Origin: Desertivirga sp966211215
GTDB taxonomy: Bacteria; Bacteroidota; Bacteroidia; Sphingobacteriales; Sphingobacteriaceae
Direction: 5' to 3'
Assembly (NCBI GenBank): GCA_966211215.1
Contig: CBIHNR010000042.1
Coordinates: forward strand, 1-31,759
DNA: 31,759 nt
Shown here: piece after piece, positions 1 through 9,800 of the stretch
How positions within the stretch are numbered: the stretch's first letter is position 1
How the letters are laid out: the number at the start of each line of letters is the position of its first letter
Program-made: the position numbers and the translations under genes
Notes under the pieces: generated by a model
The model's input: only the letters and a program-made list of their open reading frames with translations
Databases searched by the model: none
Told to the model about the DNA's origin: nothing

Positions 1-621
1 AAAGTATTTGAAGTTTAAATGCCTTTGTGTGGACGATACCAGCCTTTTATAGATATGTGCAATGGTGGAATAGCCTTGCAAATAGAAATCGCGGGCAAAA
101 TGATTGCCTAAAATGGGGTTAGTTCCGGTTAGGGTGTATGAATACTCGATTCTGTCGCCTTTTCGAATATCATCCAGGATAAGCAAGGCAGAGTAAGTGC
201 CTTCGTAAATAAATCTGGAGAGGTCTTCTTCTTTCGCAATAACCTTAAACGCATTTAATTTCAGTCGGTTCAAAGGCTTATTGTCTCTCCACACGGTCAC
301 TTCATGAAAATTCAAACTTTCATAAGATGGGTCAAAATCCACCGAAATTTCTGATGCGTTTTGTATCCCGGCTTCAGATACTATCTCGCGGATAATTCGA
401 GTATAGTTTTGTTTTTTCTCGATATGCGTTTGCTCATCAATCAGGCTTAAAAAATAGCCATCTCTCACACCTCGCAGATTAGGCTTCTTCCCAAATACTG
501 CAGGCTGGCTTATCCATGCCGGCTTAGGGCTGATTTTGACAACAGGAGCCTTAGCTTGCAAAAAAGAAGGCAACGAAAGGAATAAAAACAGGGCAATAAT
601 GCGTGATAAGACAGGCTTCAT
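1..621 (-). CDS. DUF3857 domain protein, N-terminal part (truncated by window edge)
   Basis: An open frame of 207 codons runs off the left edge of the window, so only the N-terminal part is visible. It starts at the ATG complementary to 619-621 with a clear signal peptide (MKPVLSRIIALFLFLSLPSF, then LQA), so the product is exported. The following sequence (DGYFLSLIDEQTHIEKK, then ISVDFDPSYESLNFHEVTVW, then YSALLILDDIRKGDRIEYSY) is the pattern of the DUF3857 domain. In Bacteroidota this domain usually precedes a transglutaminase-like domain, which would lie beyond the edge. The function of these proteins is not established. The domain assignment is from memory of the family; the export signal is seen directly. 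Confidence 0.85.
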   Translation of the reverse strand, partial: MKPVLSRIIALFLFLSLPSFLQAKAPVVKISPKPAWISQPAVFGKKPNLRGVRDGYFLSLIDEQTHIEKKQNYTRIIREIVSEAGIQNASEISVDFDPSYESLNFHEVTVWRDNKPLNRLKLNAFKVIAKEEDLSRFIYEGTYSALLILDDIRKGDRIEYSYTLTGTNPILGNHFARDFYLQGYSTIAHIYKRLVSSTQRHLNFKYF

Positions 622-1133
622 ACTAGGCTGAAAAATAAAGAATTGGCGCTAAAAAGCCTAGTGAGAAGGTAAAATATATTTATGATTATTTTTTAGGATA
701 GAGCTAAATCGCCTTTAGCAAAATGGTACAACGATTGGACAGGAGGCTTGCTGAGATCAGGTTCTGAAATCAAAGTATCTGCCTAATAATCAAAGAAGTA
801 CAACACACGTTCTTTCTCTTTCTTTTCCATCGATGAAAAGAAACAAAAATCTAGTTCCTTGGCAATGTGCCTTTTGGGCACAGTCCTCTGCGCAAATTTC
901 CTCATCAGCCGCACGGTGCTGCGCCGGCTTTTCTCATGCGCTCATTCCCTTGCTTCAGAAAACCCGCCAATGCACCTTCCTAATTCTCAAGGCCAGCTGA
1001 TGATGAAATTTTTAACCCAGGCACTTCGCCAAGGCACGCCTCCGAACAATCGTTTCTGCTTGTTCCGAGGGACAGCGCCTTAGATTAACGGCTATATCCG
1101 AGAGAAAAAAAAACATTTTTTAATTTTACAAAG
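622..1133. other. Non-coding stretch containing a dispersed intergenic repeat
   Basis: No convincing gene. Positions 810-1078 start with a hairpin (TTTCTTTTC, CATCGAT spacer, GAAAAGAAA). The rest is GC-richer than its surroundings and resembles repeats I recall between genes in Pedobacter-like genomes. A 74-codon frame here has neither a credible start nor a recognisable product. The stretch ends in a solitary element terminus (1079-1096). Confidence 0.5.
1079..1096 (+). repeat. Solitary terminal inverted repeat end of the CATAGCC element family
   Basis: CTTAGATTAACGGCTATA differs by one base from the right terminus of the 267-bp element at 16738-17004 (CTTAGGTTAACGGCTATA). No matching left terminus is visible upstream, so this is either a decayed copy or one with its other end lost. 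Confidence 0.6.
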
Positions 1134-1166
1134 AAAGGGCTGTTTGGTATAGCCAAACAGCCCTTT
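1134..1166 (-). terminator. Perfect 14-bp hairpin downstream of the lipoprotein gene
   Basis: AAAGGGCTGTTTGG (1134-1147) and CCAAACAGCCCTTT (1153-1166) pair perfectly around a 5-nt loop. On the minus strand the hairpin follows the stop of the lipoprotein gene by 22 nt and leads into T-rich sequence, as expected of an intrinsic terminator. Confidence 0.8.
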
Positions 1167-1188
1167 GAGGAAACATTTGTAAAAAATA

Positions 1189-1668
1189 CTATTGTGCCCT
1201 ACCAGTTTTTTTATCGTGGGCACGGCCAATTACATAACCTGTACCTGCCCCAAGCAAGCCACCGATTATAGCACCCCTACCGTCTTTTTTATCAACCAGT
1301 ACACCAGTGATTGCACCAGCACCAGCACCGATAGCGGCACCTTTAGCAGCTGAGCTCCATCCCCTTTTCACTGGTTTTGCCGGGGTGTAATAATATGCTT
1401 CAGAGACTCCTTTAACATAAGTTGGCCTTCTGGTAGCAGATGCATAAGCAACTCTTTGTGCCTCAGCAGCTCTTAGTTGCTCAAGCCTTGCTTGTTCTGC
1501 AGCCTTTTCGTAACTATCAATCTTTATACTATCTCTAACTGCTTTCATAGAGTACTGTAGCATCTTGATAGAATCTCGGGCATTGCTAAGTTCTTTATCC
1601 GTGTTAACGTTGTTTTTACACGCCGCGAATAACGTGGCGATTGCAAAAGCTATTGCTATCCTTTTCAT
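1189..1668 (-). CDS. Glycine-zipper lipoprotein
   Basis: 159 residues. The N-terminus MKRIAIAFAIATLFAAC is a lipoprotein signal peptide with its lipobox ending at Cys17, so the protein should be lipidated and anchored in the envelope. Residues 20-75 are charged and predicted helical (KELSNARDSIKMLQ, then EQARLEQLRAAEAQRV). The C-terminal third is a glycine zipper (KGAAIGAGAGAITGVLVDKK, then GRGAIIGGLLGAGTGYVIG), a membrane-inserting pattern seen in small envelope-stress and Omp-associated lipoproteins. It stands alone, with its own terminator. The specific role is unknown; osmotic or envelope stress would fit the family but is inference. Confidence 0.8.
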   Translation of the reverse strand: MKRIAIAFAIATLFAACKNNVNTDKELSNARDSIKMLQYSMKAVRDSIKIDSYEKAAEQARLEQLRAAEAQRVAYASATRRPTYVKGVSEAYYYTPAKPVKRGWSSAAKGAAIGAGAGAITGVLVDKKDGRGAIIGGLLGAGTGYVIGRAHDKKTGRAQ

Positions 1669-2183
1669 GTGTTTTATTTTATTGTGTGTGTGTCTTGTGT
1701 GTTCTATTTTGTAACGTAAAAATGGCTTAAGCTTGTACCTATACTCAAGAAAAAATTATGCCACTTTATTTCGTTAATTCTTTCTCGCTTTTCTATATCT
1801 GACTAGGGAAATCGAGAAAGGTTTATTGGAAAAATAAGCTCTATATAAACAACTAGTAATCAAGCAATAAAAAACCCTTAAAATGGAAAATATTGGAATT
1901 AACCGCCTGCATGCCTATTTGATGCGTAAAATGGCATATTAATAGAGGTATTTTCCCGCCGTAAACTTGTTGCATTAAACTACAAGTTGTACTAAAAGTG
2001 GACCATTTTTTTTGGAGAAATTTAGTTATTGGCAGGTGGAAACCTGAGGTAAAGGCGTGGAATCTAACAAAATATTGGCTCAATTAAGAACTATGTTTTT
2101 TCCATCTGATTTCTTGAAAGAACTCTGCGCTTAATTTCCCGTTCTACAGGCGCATAGCCGAAGCCCTTCTCCAACCAAGGCCT
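1669..2183. other. Intergenic stretch with no supported gene
   Basis: A 76-codon minus-strand frame at 1853-2083 lacks recognisable sequence, signal or neighbour support. 1681-1715 is TG-rich. Nothing else is evident. Confidence 0.5.
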
Positions 2184-3239
2184 CTATTTCTTCTTTGATA
2201 TCTGCCAGAAGGACAAGTTTTCCGCGAAAAACCCAAGCATCTTCTTCTCAATTCTCTCTGCAACCCGGTTGATATGGTCGCCGTTGTAGATCTCAAAAAA
2301 ATGTTTGATGCCATATTGATTCAACTCAGTATCCAGAGTTTTAACGCTTGCAGCTATTCCCATATCGTTATTGCCGGCGTCAAAGGCCAGCGCTTTCAGC
2401 TGCTTGATATTATAAACGTACTGATCAAGATTATTTAAAGGCCTGTTGGCATCCCATTTTCGGATAATATCCTGCTGCAGTTTACCATCTTTAACTGGAA
2501 AGTCAATATAAAACGGGGGCTTTAAAGGATTAGGTGACCAGGCGGCAGCTGATGCAAAGAGTATTTTAGTACCAAAATCTGCTTTTTGAAATTGTTCTAT
2601 CGTTTTAATGCTGTCAACTGTTGAAGCGGCTGGAACAGGACTGGAATTTAAGCAACATGGACTTAACAAATAAATCGCTGAAAATACATCCGGATTCCTT
2701 TCTCCAATCCGGAATGCTCCATATCCGCCCATGGAGTGGCCACTTAAACCACGGCTCTCTTTTTTGGCAATGGTGCGATAATGGACATCAATATAAGTTA
2801 CCAGCTCTTTTGCCACGAAATCCTCCCAGTTACCGGTAGTAATCGAGTTGGAATACATACTTCCCTGGAAACGGGTATAGGCATCAGGAGTTACCACAAT
2901 CATTTCTTGTGACGGAGTGCGGACGAATGCAGTATCCAGTATCGGAGGCAAAACCATCCAGTGTTTTTTAAACCCGTAGAATTTCGCATCGTCATCTGTA
3001 TAGCCGTGCAAGAAATAAACTACGGGATAACGCTTTGTTTTATTGGCTTTATAACTCGGCGGAAGATAGACTGAAACATAACGAACTGCACTATCGCCAC
3101 TTAAATTTCCCTTAAGCAGTTGTGAATGAACCTTAATCCGTTGCACCGTGCCTTTTAATGCTTGTTTCTGCTGTGCCATGGTGCTTAACGATAAAACGAG
3201 ACAAAGGAATATAAGACTTAAAGGTTTGTGTTTCTCCAT
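2184..3239 (-). CDS. Secreted esterase, alpha/beta hydrolase of the esterase D / S-formylglutathione hydrolase-like family
   Basis: The open frame reaches back to 3311, but the ATG at 3239 is the better start because it opens a signal peptide (MEKHKPLSLIFLCLVLSLST, then MAQQ). The mature protein has the putative-esterase fold: YFLHGYTDDD near residue 75, the nucleophile motif GHSMGGYG with Ser169, a candidate acid Asp287 in FDAGNND and the catalytic His322 in NGDHINR. Order and spacing of Ser, Asp and His fit the family. The likely reaction is hydrolysis of an acyl or feruloyl-type ester in the periplasm or outside the cell. The substrate cannot be told, and no polysaccharide utilisation genes adjoin it. 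Confidence 0.85.
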   Translation of the reverse strand: MEKHKPLSLIFLCLVLSLSTMAQQKQALKGTVQRIKVHSQLLKGNLSGDSAVRYVSVYLPPSYKANKTKRYPVVYFLHGYTDDDAKFYGFKKHWMVLPPILDTAFVRTPSQEMIVVTPDAYTRFQGSMYSNSITTGNWEDFVAKELVTYIDVHYRTIAKKESRGLSGHSMGGYGAFRIGERNPDVFSAIYLLSPCCLNSSPVPAASTVDSIKTIEQFQKADFGTKILFASAAAWSPNPLKPPFYIDFPVKDGKLQQDIIRKWDANRPLNNLDQYVYNIKQLKALAFDAGNNDMGIAASVKTLDTELNQYGIKHFFEIYNGDHINRVAERIEKKMLGFFAENLSFWQISKKK

Positions 3240-3665
3240 GGTTCTATTGATTAGTGAATAACGCGAATATATACAATAGCTTTCTTTTCCGCTATTTGTC
3301 TTAAAACCCACTATTGTGTCAGCTTACAATATATCTAAGCTGCTGATGGTTGAGCATCCAGAGCATGAAGATAAAATTACTCTCCTTTGTCAAACACAAG
3401 GTGTCCAACTGAATTTTTGACAATAGTTATTTAACACCCTCAACTAGCTATTCAATAGCTATAAACTTTCACTAAATTTTTAATGCAGATGCAGAAGATA
3501 TGCATTTCTTTAGGCTAACTTCAGCGTTATTTTTAAATTGCGTTGGCATGGTGTATAGTAAAGTCGTTTTCAAATACATTACGAATTACTTTTCCTGAAT
3601 CTTAATCAAATAAGCTCAAAGCTTGGATTAGGATATGATCTCGATGTCTTAAGAATGCAGATGCA
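3240..3665. other. Intergenic region upstream of the Wadjet operon
   Basis: 426 bp separating the divergent esterase and jetA genes, AT-rich. It must contain the promoters for both, but I see no good TTTG/TAnnTTTG pair for jetA. No gene, repeat or strong hairpin was found. Confidence 0.4.
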
Positions 3666-4976
3666 ATGAATTACGAAAAAGCCCTATCGCTGTACCGCAG
3701 TGACAAAACCCTTCAACTTTTAAGGGCTGATCATTTCCCCTTGCTTATTAGTTTCTTCCACCTGGCATTTAAACAGCAGGATAGGATATCTTATCTTCAG
3801 AATGAGTTGCAAGGCTTATTGGGCGATTATTTATATCGATTAGAAAGCCAAGGTGTTACGGAGTATGGTAAAGATCCTTTAGATTATCTGCTAAAATGGG
3901 CTCAGCAAGGATATTTGCGACGATATTACGAAATAGCCGATGAGCCGGTGTACGAACTCTCGCCCGCTACCGAGAATGCCATAAAATGGCTTGACGACCT
4001 TAATAAACAGCAGTTTGTGGGCACACACAGTCGTTTACTGCAATTCTTTAATTTGTTGAAACAGATAGTAAACACTACTTCCGGGCCATCAGAACGTATC
4101 CGGCAACTGGAAGAAGAACGCATAAAAATTGAGAAAGAAATTGAACAAATCCTGCAAGGGAATTTTGTTCAGCCATCCGAAACCCAGATAAAAGAAAATT
4201 ATTTCCTTGCCGAAGAAACAGCCCGCCGCCTGCTTTCAGATTTCCGGCAGGTAGAAGAAAACTTCCGCGAACTGGATACCCAAACACGTCAGACCATTAT
4301 AAAAAGCAGTTTAAAAAAGGCAGATCTGCTCGACAATGTATTTCAACAGCAGGACTATCTCTGGAATACCGATCAGGGTAAAAGTTTCAGTGCATTCTGG
4401 GAGTTTCTGATGAGCGAGCAGATGCAGGAAGAATTGGAAGCCTTGCTTGAAAAAATAAACCACATCCCGGCTGTGCAGGAAATAAAAAAGGAACAAACGG
4501 TTGATCGTATTAAAACCAACCTTGTAGATGCAGGTGATAAGGTGAACCGGAGTACGGATGGACTTATTGAACAGATCAGGAAGTTTGTGGAACAGAAAAA
4601 CCTTTCGGAAAGCAGGCATATCCTTCACAGTATCGAACAAATAGAAAGCCTGCTGATAAAAGTCAACGAAAGCATCGATCCCCAAACTGTCCTGATGGAA
4701 ATAGACGGACTTTTTAAGCCCTCGTTCCCTATGGAAAGGCCACTGTTTACACCGCCGCCCAAAGTACTGTTTGACAAAGGTGAAGTGCTGGATGGATATG
4801 CTGAAGCAGATACCAATGCCTTATTCGACCAATTTTATGTGGATGTAGAGGAGCTTAGAAACAATGTAAGACATTTGCTGAAAAGCCAGTCACAAATAGC
4901 TTTATCTGATGTATTATGCCATTACAAACCCCTAAAAGGTGTGGCTGAAGTATTAGGCTATATCCATATCGATTAA
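3666..4976 (+). CDS. jetA: Wadjet subunit JetA (DUF3375), kleisin-like partner
   Basis: 436 residues, first gene of a type I Wadjet operon. The N-terminus (MNYEKALSLYRSDKTLQLLR, then ADHFPLLISFFHLAF) and the winged-helix-like segment ending LLKWAQQGYLRRYYEI are typical of DUF3375. A charged coiled coil starts at about residue 142 (SERIRQLEEERIKIEKEIEQ). In characterised Wadjet systems JetA is the kleisin-like subunit that, with JetB, joins the JetC SMC dimer into a loop-extruding, plasmid-sensing complex. It is somewhat shorter than the roughly 480-500 residues I recall for the family. A 239-bp gap separates it from jetB, unlike the tight spacing of the remaining genes. Confidence 0.9.
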   Translation: MNYEKALSLYRSDKTLQLLRADHFPLLISFFHLAFKQQDRISYLQNELQGLLGDYLYRLESQGVTEYGKDPLDYLLKWAQQGYLRRYYEIADEPVYELSPATENAIKWLDDLNKQQFVGTHSRLLQFFNLLKQIVNTTSGPSERIRQLEEERIKIEKEIEQILQGNFVQPSETQIKENYFLAEETARRLLSDFRQVEENFRELDTQTRQTIIKSSLKKADLLDNVFQQQDYLWNTDQGKSFSAFWEFLMSEQMQEELEALLEKINHIPAVQEIKKEQTVDRIKTNLVDAGDKVNRSTDGLIEQIRKFVEQKNLSESRHILHSIEQIESLLIKVNESIDPQTVLMEIDGLFKPSFPMERPLFTPPPKVLFDKGEVLDGYAEADTNALFDQFYVDVEELRNNVRHLLKSQSQIALSDVLCHYKPLKGVAEVLGYIHID

Positions 4977-5094
4977 AACGATGTACGCAATTACATAAAC
5001 TGGTAGCTGCAGGAAGTGGTTTTAATCTAAAATAAACAACGCGGCGCTAAATTCAGGCTAAAGGCCCCGATTATTATTTTCAACAGATAAGAGT

Positions 5095-5143
5095 GGAAGG
5101 GTGAAAGGTGAAAGGTGAAGGGTAAAAGGGGAAAGGTGAAAGG
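5095..5143. repeat. Short tandem repeat, unit about GTGAAAG, in the jetA-jetB gap
   Basis: Six to seven imperfect copies of a purine-only 7-bp unit (GGTGAAA variants) occupy the middle of the gap between jetA and jetB. Purine asymmetry is complete except for the T of each unit. Confidence 0.75.
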
Positions 5144-5159
5144 CACTAACGACTTATAA

Positions 5160-5185
5160 TCAATGCAATAAAGTATCTGCATTGA
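5160..5185. promoter_or_regulatory. Inverted repeat upstream of jetB
   Basis: TCAATGCA (5160-5167) and TGCATTGA (5178-5185) form an 8-bp perfect inverted repeat with a 10-nt spacer, 30 bp before the jetB start. It could be a regulator site for an internal promoter or an RNA hairpin; no factor is known. Confidence 0.45.
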
Positions 5186-5215
5186 CATAGTAGGATTAAA
5201 TATCAGTAGATAAGT

Positions 5216-5785
5216 ATGGAGTATGAGTATTCAGCAAGCCTTATTGCATTGTTAAAAGGCATTGTTTATAACCATCAAAGGGAAATTTGGGAAAAACTCA
5301 TCAGGTATGAACCCGATGTCAGGAAATATTTCTATCCAATAGGACTCGAACTGTTTCTGGATAAAAGTGAAGGCTATGCTTTTTTGAGGCACAAAGAGCG
5401 TAACGACGACGAAACAACCTTGCCAAGGCTGGCAGAAAAAAGGCAACTCAATTTCCTTACTTCGTTAATTTGCATCGTGCTTCGAAAATATCTTTTAGAG
5501 CATGATGCTCAGGGAGGAGCTATACGCTCCATCATAGCAGAGCAGGATATTATAAACAGGGCAAGGATATTTCTCCCGGCATTAAATGATGAGGCGAAGC
5601 AGCAGGAAAAGATCGTATCAAGCATTAACCGGGTTGTGGATATAGGCTTCCTGCGAAAGTTGGAAGATCAGGAACGAAATTACGAGATACACCGAATCAT
5701 TAAAGGCTTTGTAACTGCCGATGTGATTGATGATACCTTAAAAAGGTTGCAGGAATATGCGGCTGAAAAGAACGTAACAGAATAA
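5216..5785 (+). CDS. jetB: Wadjet subunit JetB (DUF4194), KITE-like
   Basis: 189 residues of DUF4194 type, the MukE/KITE-like subunit of Wadjet. Characteristic segments are RQLNFLTSLICIVLRKYLLE near residue 80 and the C-terminal winged-helix part VVDIGFLRKLEDQERNYEIH followed by RIIKGFVTADVIDDTLKRLQ. It binds JetA and the JetC heads in the known complexes. The length matches the family. The stop lies 18 bp before the rhuM start, so jetB, rhuM, jetC and jetD look co-transcribed. Confidence 0.9.
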   Translation: MEYEYSASLIALLKGIVYNHQREIWEKLIRYEPDVRKYFYPIGLELFLDKSEGYAFLRHKERNDDETTLPRLAEKRQLNFLTSLICIVLRKYLLEHDAQGGAIRSIIAEQDIINRARIFLPALNDEAKQQEKIVSSINRVVDIGFLRKLEDQERNYEIHRIIKGFVTADVIDDTLKRLQEYAAEKNVTE

Positions 5786-5803
5786 AATTTTAGAAAGGTT
5801 TGA

Positions 5804-6808
5804 ATGAGTAAGCTTTCGGGAAATAATGTAAACTTTTTGCTTTACCAATCGGAATCGGCTAATGTGAATGTGCAGGTAATACTTGGCGATGAAACGGTAT
5901 GGCTAACACAAAAATCAATCGCAGAATTATTTGGCGTAAATGTCCCGGCAATTAGTAAGCATTTGTCGAAGATATTTGACGAGGGAGAATTAATGGAAGA
6001 TGCAGTTATTTCCATTTTGGAAACAACTGCCGCCGATGGTAAAAATTACAAAACAAAGTTCTACAACCTGGATGCTATTATTTCGGTAGGCTACAGAGTT
6101 AATTCATCACAGGCAACCCAATTCCGAATATGGGCTACAAAAACCTTAAAGGAATATATCATAAAAGGCTTTGTACTTGATGATGAACGATTAAAACAGG
6201 GAAGCAATCTTTTCGGGAAGGATTATTTTGATGAACTGCTTGAAAAGATAAGAGAGATCAGGGCGAGTGAGCGGCGGTTCTATCAAAAAATCACCGACAT
6301 CTACGCCTTAGCTGTCGATTATGATAAAAACGCTGTAGATACCAGGACCTTTTTTGCATCCGTACAAAACAAACTTCATTGGGCTATAACAGGTAAAACC
6401 GCCGCAGAAATTATTTATGAAGGTGCAGATGCAGCCAAATTATATATGGGTTTAACTTCCTGGAAAAATGCACCCGATGGCAAGATACTGAAATCGGATG
6501 TAAGCATCGCCAAAAACTACCTGTCAGAACAACACATTAAAGAGCTGGAGCGTATAGTGTCAGCCTATCTCGACCTGGCCGAAAACCGGGCGCAGCGGCA
6601 AATCCTAATGAAAACCGAAGACTGGACAAAATTCCTGAACAGCTTTCTTGAACTTTCCAACTATCCTATACTGCAAGATAAAGGCCGCATTACACAGGAG
6701 CAGGCAAAGATAAAAGCCGAACAGGAATTTGATAAATACCGCATAATTCAGGATAGAAACTATGAAAGTGATTTCGATAAACAAATCAGGCATCTAAAGA
6801 AACCCTAG
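5804..6808 (+). CDS. rhuM: RhuM-family protein inserted in the Wadjet operon
   Basis: 334 residues, full length for the virulence RhuM family (PF13310). The N-terminus carries a helix-turn-helix-like segment (VWLTQKSIAELFGVNVPAIS, residues 32-51) that suggests DNA binding. Residues 86-115 (FYNLDAIISVGYRVNSSQAT, then QFRIWATKTL) are the conserved KilA-N-like core. The C-terminal half is helical and ends in a charged tail. RhuM proteins are known from pathogenicity and defence islands, often beside restriction-modification genes, but their biochemical role is not established. Here it lies 18 bp after jetB and 8 bp before jetC, so it is translated with the complex. It is not one of the four described Jet subunits. 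The family call is firm; a role in plasmid defence is inference from position. Confidence 0.9.
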   Translation: MSKLSGNNVNFLLYQSESANVNVQVILGDETVWLTQKSIAELFGVNVPAISKHLSKIFDEGELMEDAVISILETTAADGKNYKTKFYNLDAIISVGYRVNSSQATQFRIWATKTLKEYIIKGFVLDDERLKQGSNLFGKDYFDELLEKIREIRASERRFYQKITDIYALAVDYDKNAVDTRTFFASVQNKLHWAITGKTAAEIIYEGADAAKLYMGLTSWKNAPDGKILKSDVSIAKNYLSEQHIKELERIVSAYLDLAENRAQRQILMKTEDWTKFLNSFLELSNYPILQDKGRITQEQAKIKAEQEFDKYRIIQDRNYESDFDKQIRHLKKP

Positions 6809-6816
6809 TAACAATT

Positions 6817-9800
6817 ATGGATCTGTTCAATCATGCCGACACCGGCTTAGCAGGTTTCCGCCTGCAATACCTCGAAGTACTTAACTGGGGAACCTTTAAT
6901 AAAGTACGCTGGCAAATACAGCCCAACGGTAATAATGCGCTGTTAACAGGAGATATTGGGTCGGGAAAATCTACACTGGTAGATGCGCTTACCTGTTTGC
7001 TGGTTCCTCACAATAAAATTGTTTTTAATAAAGCGGCAGGCGCCGAGGGCAAAGAACGTAACCTGTTAAGTTATGTGCGGGGCGAGTATAAAAAAGAGAA
7101 AGAAGAGATCACCAAGCTTGCAAAAAAGGTGTATTTGCGTCCCGATGACAATACCTATACCGTAATTATCGGCAACTTCTACAATGAAGGGTATGACGAA
7201 AATATTTGCCTGGCACAATTGTTTTGGATTGGAAAAGAAAGCAAGGTTGAAAAATTGCTCATCATAAGTCAACCGCCTTTAACCGTTAAAGAGCATTTTA
7301 GTAATGTCGCTGATGTAAACGACCTCAAAAAAAAGCTGCGGAGTATAGCTGGCGTGCAGCTGTTCAACGATAACTTTTCACAGTACAGTGAGAGCTTCAG
7401 AAGGCTGTTCGGTATGAACAGCGAAAAGGCAATCGACCTGTTTTATCAAACCGTATCCATGAAATCAGTGAGCAGCCTTACCGATTTCGTAAGGGAGCAA
7501 ATGCTGGAACGGACCGATGTAAAAGAGCAGATTGCTGCATTGCTAAAGCGTTTCGATGATCTTAATAAAGCGCATTCGGCCGTGGTACATGCCAGGGAAC
7601 AGTACCAGATTTTAAAACCGCTTGCAGAAGCCTGCACCGAATACGATAAGGTATACCTTGAAATTGAAGATATTGAGGCTATGCTGGAAGTCCTGCCCAT
7701 ATGGTTTGCAGAAAAGAAACTGAAGTTGCTCGAAATTGCTATTTCAGATACTACAGCCGAACTAGAAAAATCCATACTGCAGCAAGATCGCGTATCTGCC
7801 GGGCTAACAGAGCTGGAAAGTCGAAAATCGGCTGTAATACAAGATATTGCCAATAATGGTGGCAACCGGGTAGAACAGGTGAACTCTGAAATAAAAAGGC
7901 ATGAACACGACAGGGACACCAAAAGGAAAGAGTTTGATGATTACGATTTGCTAATTACGCAGGCAGGACTTAAATCCGTACAGCAAGAGGCCGATTTTGA
8001 TGCCAATATTTACTCGGCTAAAGCACTGGATGAGAAATGTACCCAACTCGAAACAACCCTTCGGGAGCAAAGGGATAATCTGATCAGCGATCTCCGTAAG
8101 CAAGACACCGAATACAAGCTGGAACTTCAGGAGTTGCAATCGCTCAAGGCCCGTAAAACTCAAATACCCGCCTGGCTTATTGGTTTCCGTTCACAATTAT
8201 GCGAAGATCTTCGCCTGGGTGAGGATGAATTGCCCTTTGCCGGCGAATTATTAAAAGTAAACGAGAATGAAACAGCCTGGGAAGGGGCCATTGAAAAACT
8301 GTTGCACGATGCCGGTATCAGCTTATTGGTCCCGCGAAAATATTACAAGAGTGTAAGCAATTACGTGAACGATAATCCCCTGAAAAGCGCCGATGGCAGG
8401 GGTATCAAGCTAACTTATCTGGAAGCAGACCTGCAAAGCAGCCGTTTTATAAAAGATCTCGACGAGGAAAGCATTGTACATAAAATAGATATTAAACCGG
8501 ATACCCCTTTCTGCGACTGGCTGGAAGATTACATGAAAAGAAGTTTCGGCGATTATATCTGCGTGGATGTAAATGGACTCCAGCACGTCCCTTTCGGTAT
8601 AACCCGGCAAGGCTTGATAAAAAGTGGCCGCATCCGTCATATAAAGGACGACAGAAGGCGGATAGATGACCGGAAGAACTACGTTTTAGGCTGGAGCAAT
8701 GTGGAAAAGATCAGGGCGCTGGAAGGTTCGGTAAACAAGCTTAAAAATCACATAGATCAACTAAAGGATCAGATAGAGGGCGTTGAGGATGCCGAACGCG
8801 ATAATCAGAACTCCAAACGGGCTGTCGACCGGATCTTGCAGTTTAAGGATTTTGTGCGGATAGACTGGCAATACCATGTCCAAAAGATTTATGAGCTGGA
8901 AAAGGAAAGACATGAGTTGTTGAATAATAATGATGTGCTTGCCCTGTTACAACGTACCAAAGAGGAAATAGAACAGCAAATTGTCGAAACCAAAACCAAA
9001 GAAAGGCAATTGACCGAAAAGATTGGCGGACTTAAATCTACTATCAAAAGTTACGAAGAGCAGAAAAACCTGGCAAGTTATCAAACAGGGCAATCGGGCA
9101 GCTTAAATATTCAGAAATGGTATCCGGTAATTAACGATAAACTTGCCGGGCAAAGGTTAAGCCTGAAAAATATTGAGGCACGACAGGAGGAGTTTCGCAA
9201 GCAATATCAGGGGGAAAGCGGTGAATTGAAAAGGCTGCGTGGGCGATTGGTGGGTTTCCGCTCCTCTGTTGAAAGAAAAATGCGGGAAATAAAAGAACAT
9301 TCGAGGGCTGAATATAGCGAGATTGCAGAGAGCATTGATGCCCGTGCAGAATACATTGCGAAATACAAACACCTTGTTGCCGAAGACTTAAAACGACATG
9401 AAGAACGGTTTAAAGAAGAACTCAATAAGAATGTAATCCAGAGCATTGCTGTTTTTGATAATAAACTGGAGAAGCACGAGGTGGAAATTAAGCGAAAAAT
9501 CCGCTCTATCAATCAGCATTTGTCCGAGATTGATTATAATGCTACTCAAAATACCTACATCACTATTTTAATGGACAATGCTGCTAATAAAGAAGTGCGG
9601 CAGTTTAAAGAGGATTTGAAGGCTTGCTATAAAAATGTGTTCAGCAATCCTAATGAGCTTTACTCTGAAGATAAGTATGAGCAGGTAAAACGCATTCTCG
9701 ATCGTTTTGCCAGTATGGAGAATATTGATAAAGAATGGACCTCCACCGTTACCGATGTGCGGCAATGGTTCGAGTTTAATGCCAGTGAAAGATTTCGCCT

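Noticed and set aside
859..1083. 74-codon open frame
   Set aside because: It lies in a dispersed intergenic repeat that ends in an element terminus, and the translation resembles no protein.
1853..2083. 76-codon minus-strand frame, possibly an insertion-sequence remnant
   Set aside because: No recognisable motif. An AAAGTGGACCA-like stretch recalls some insertion sequences, but no ends or duplications are present.
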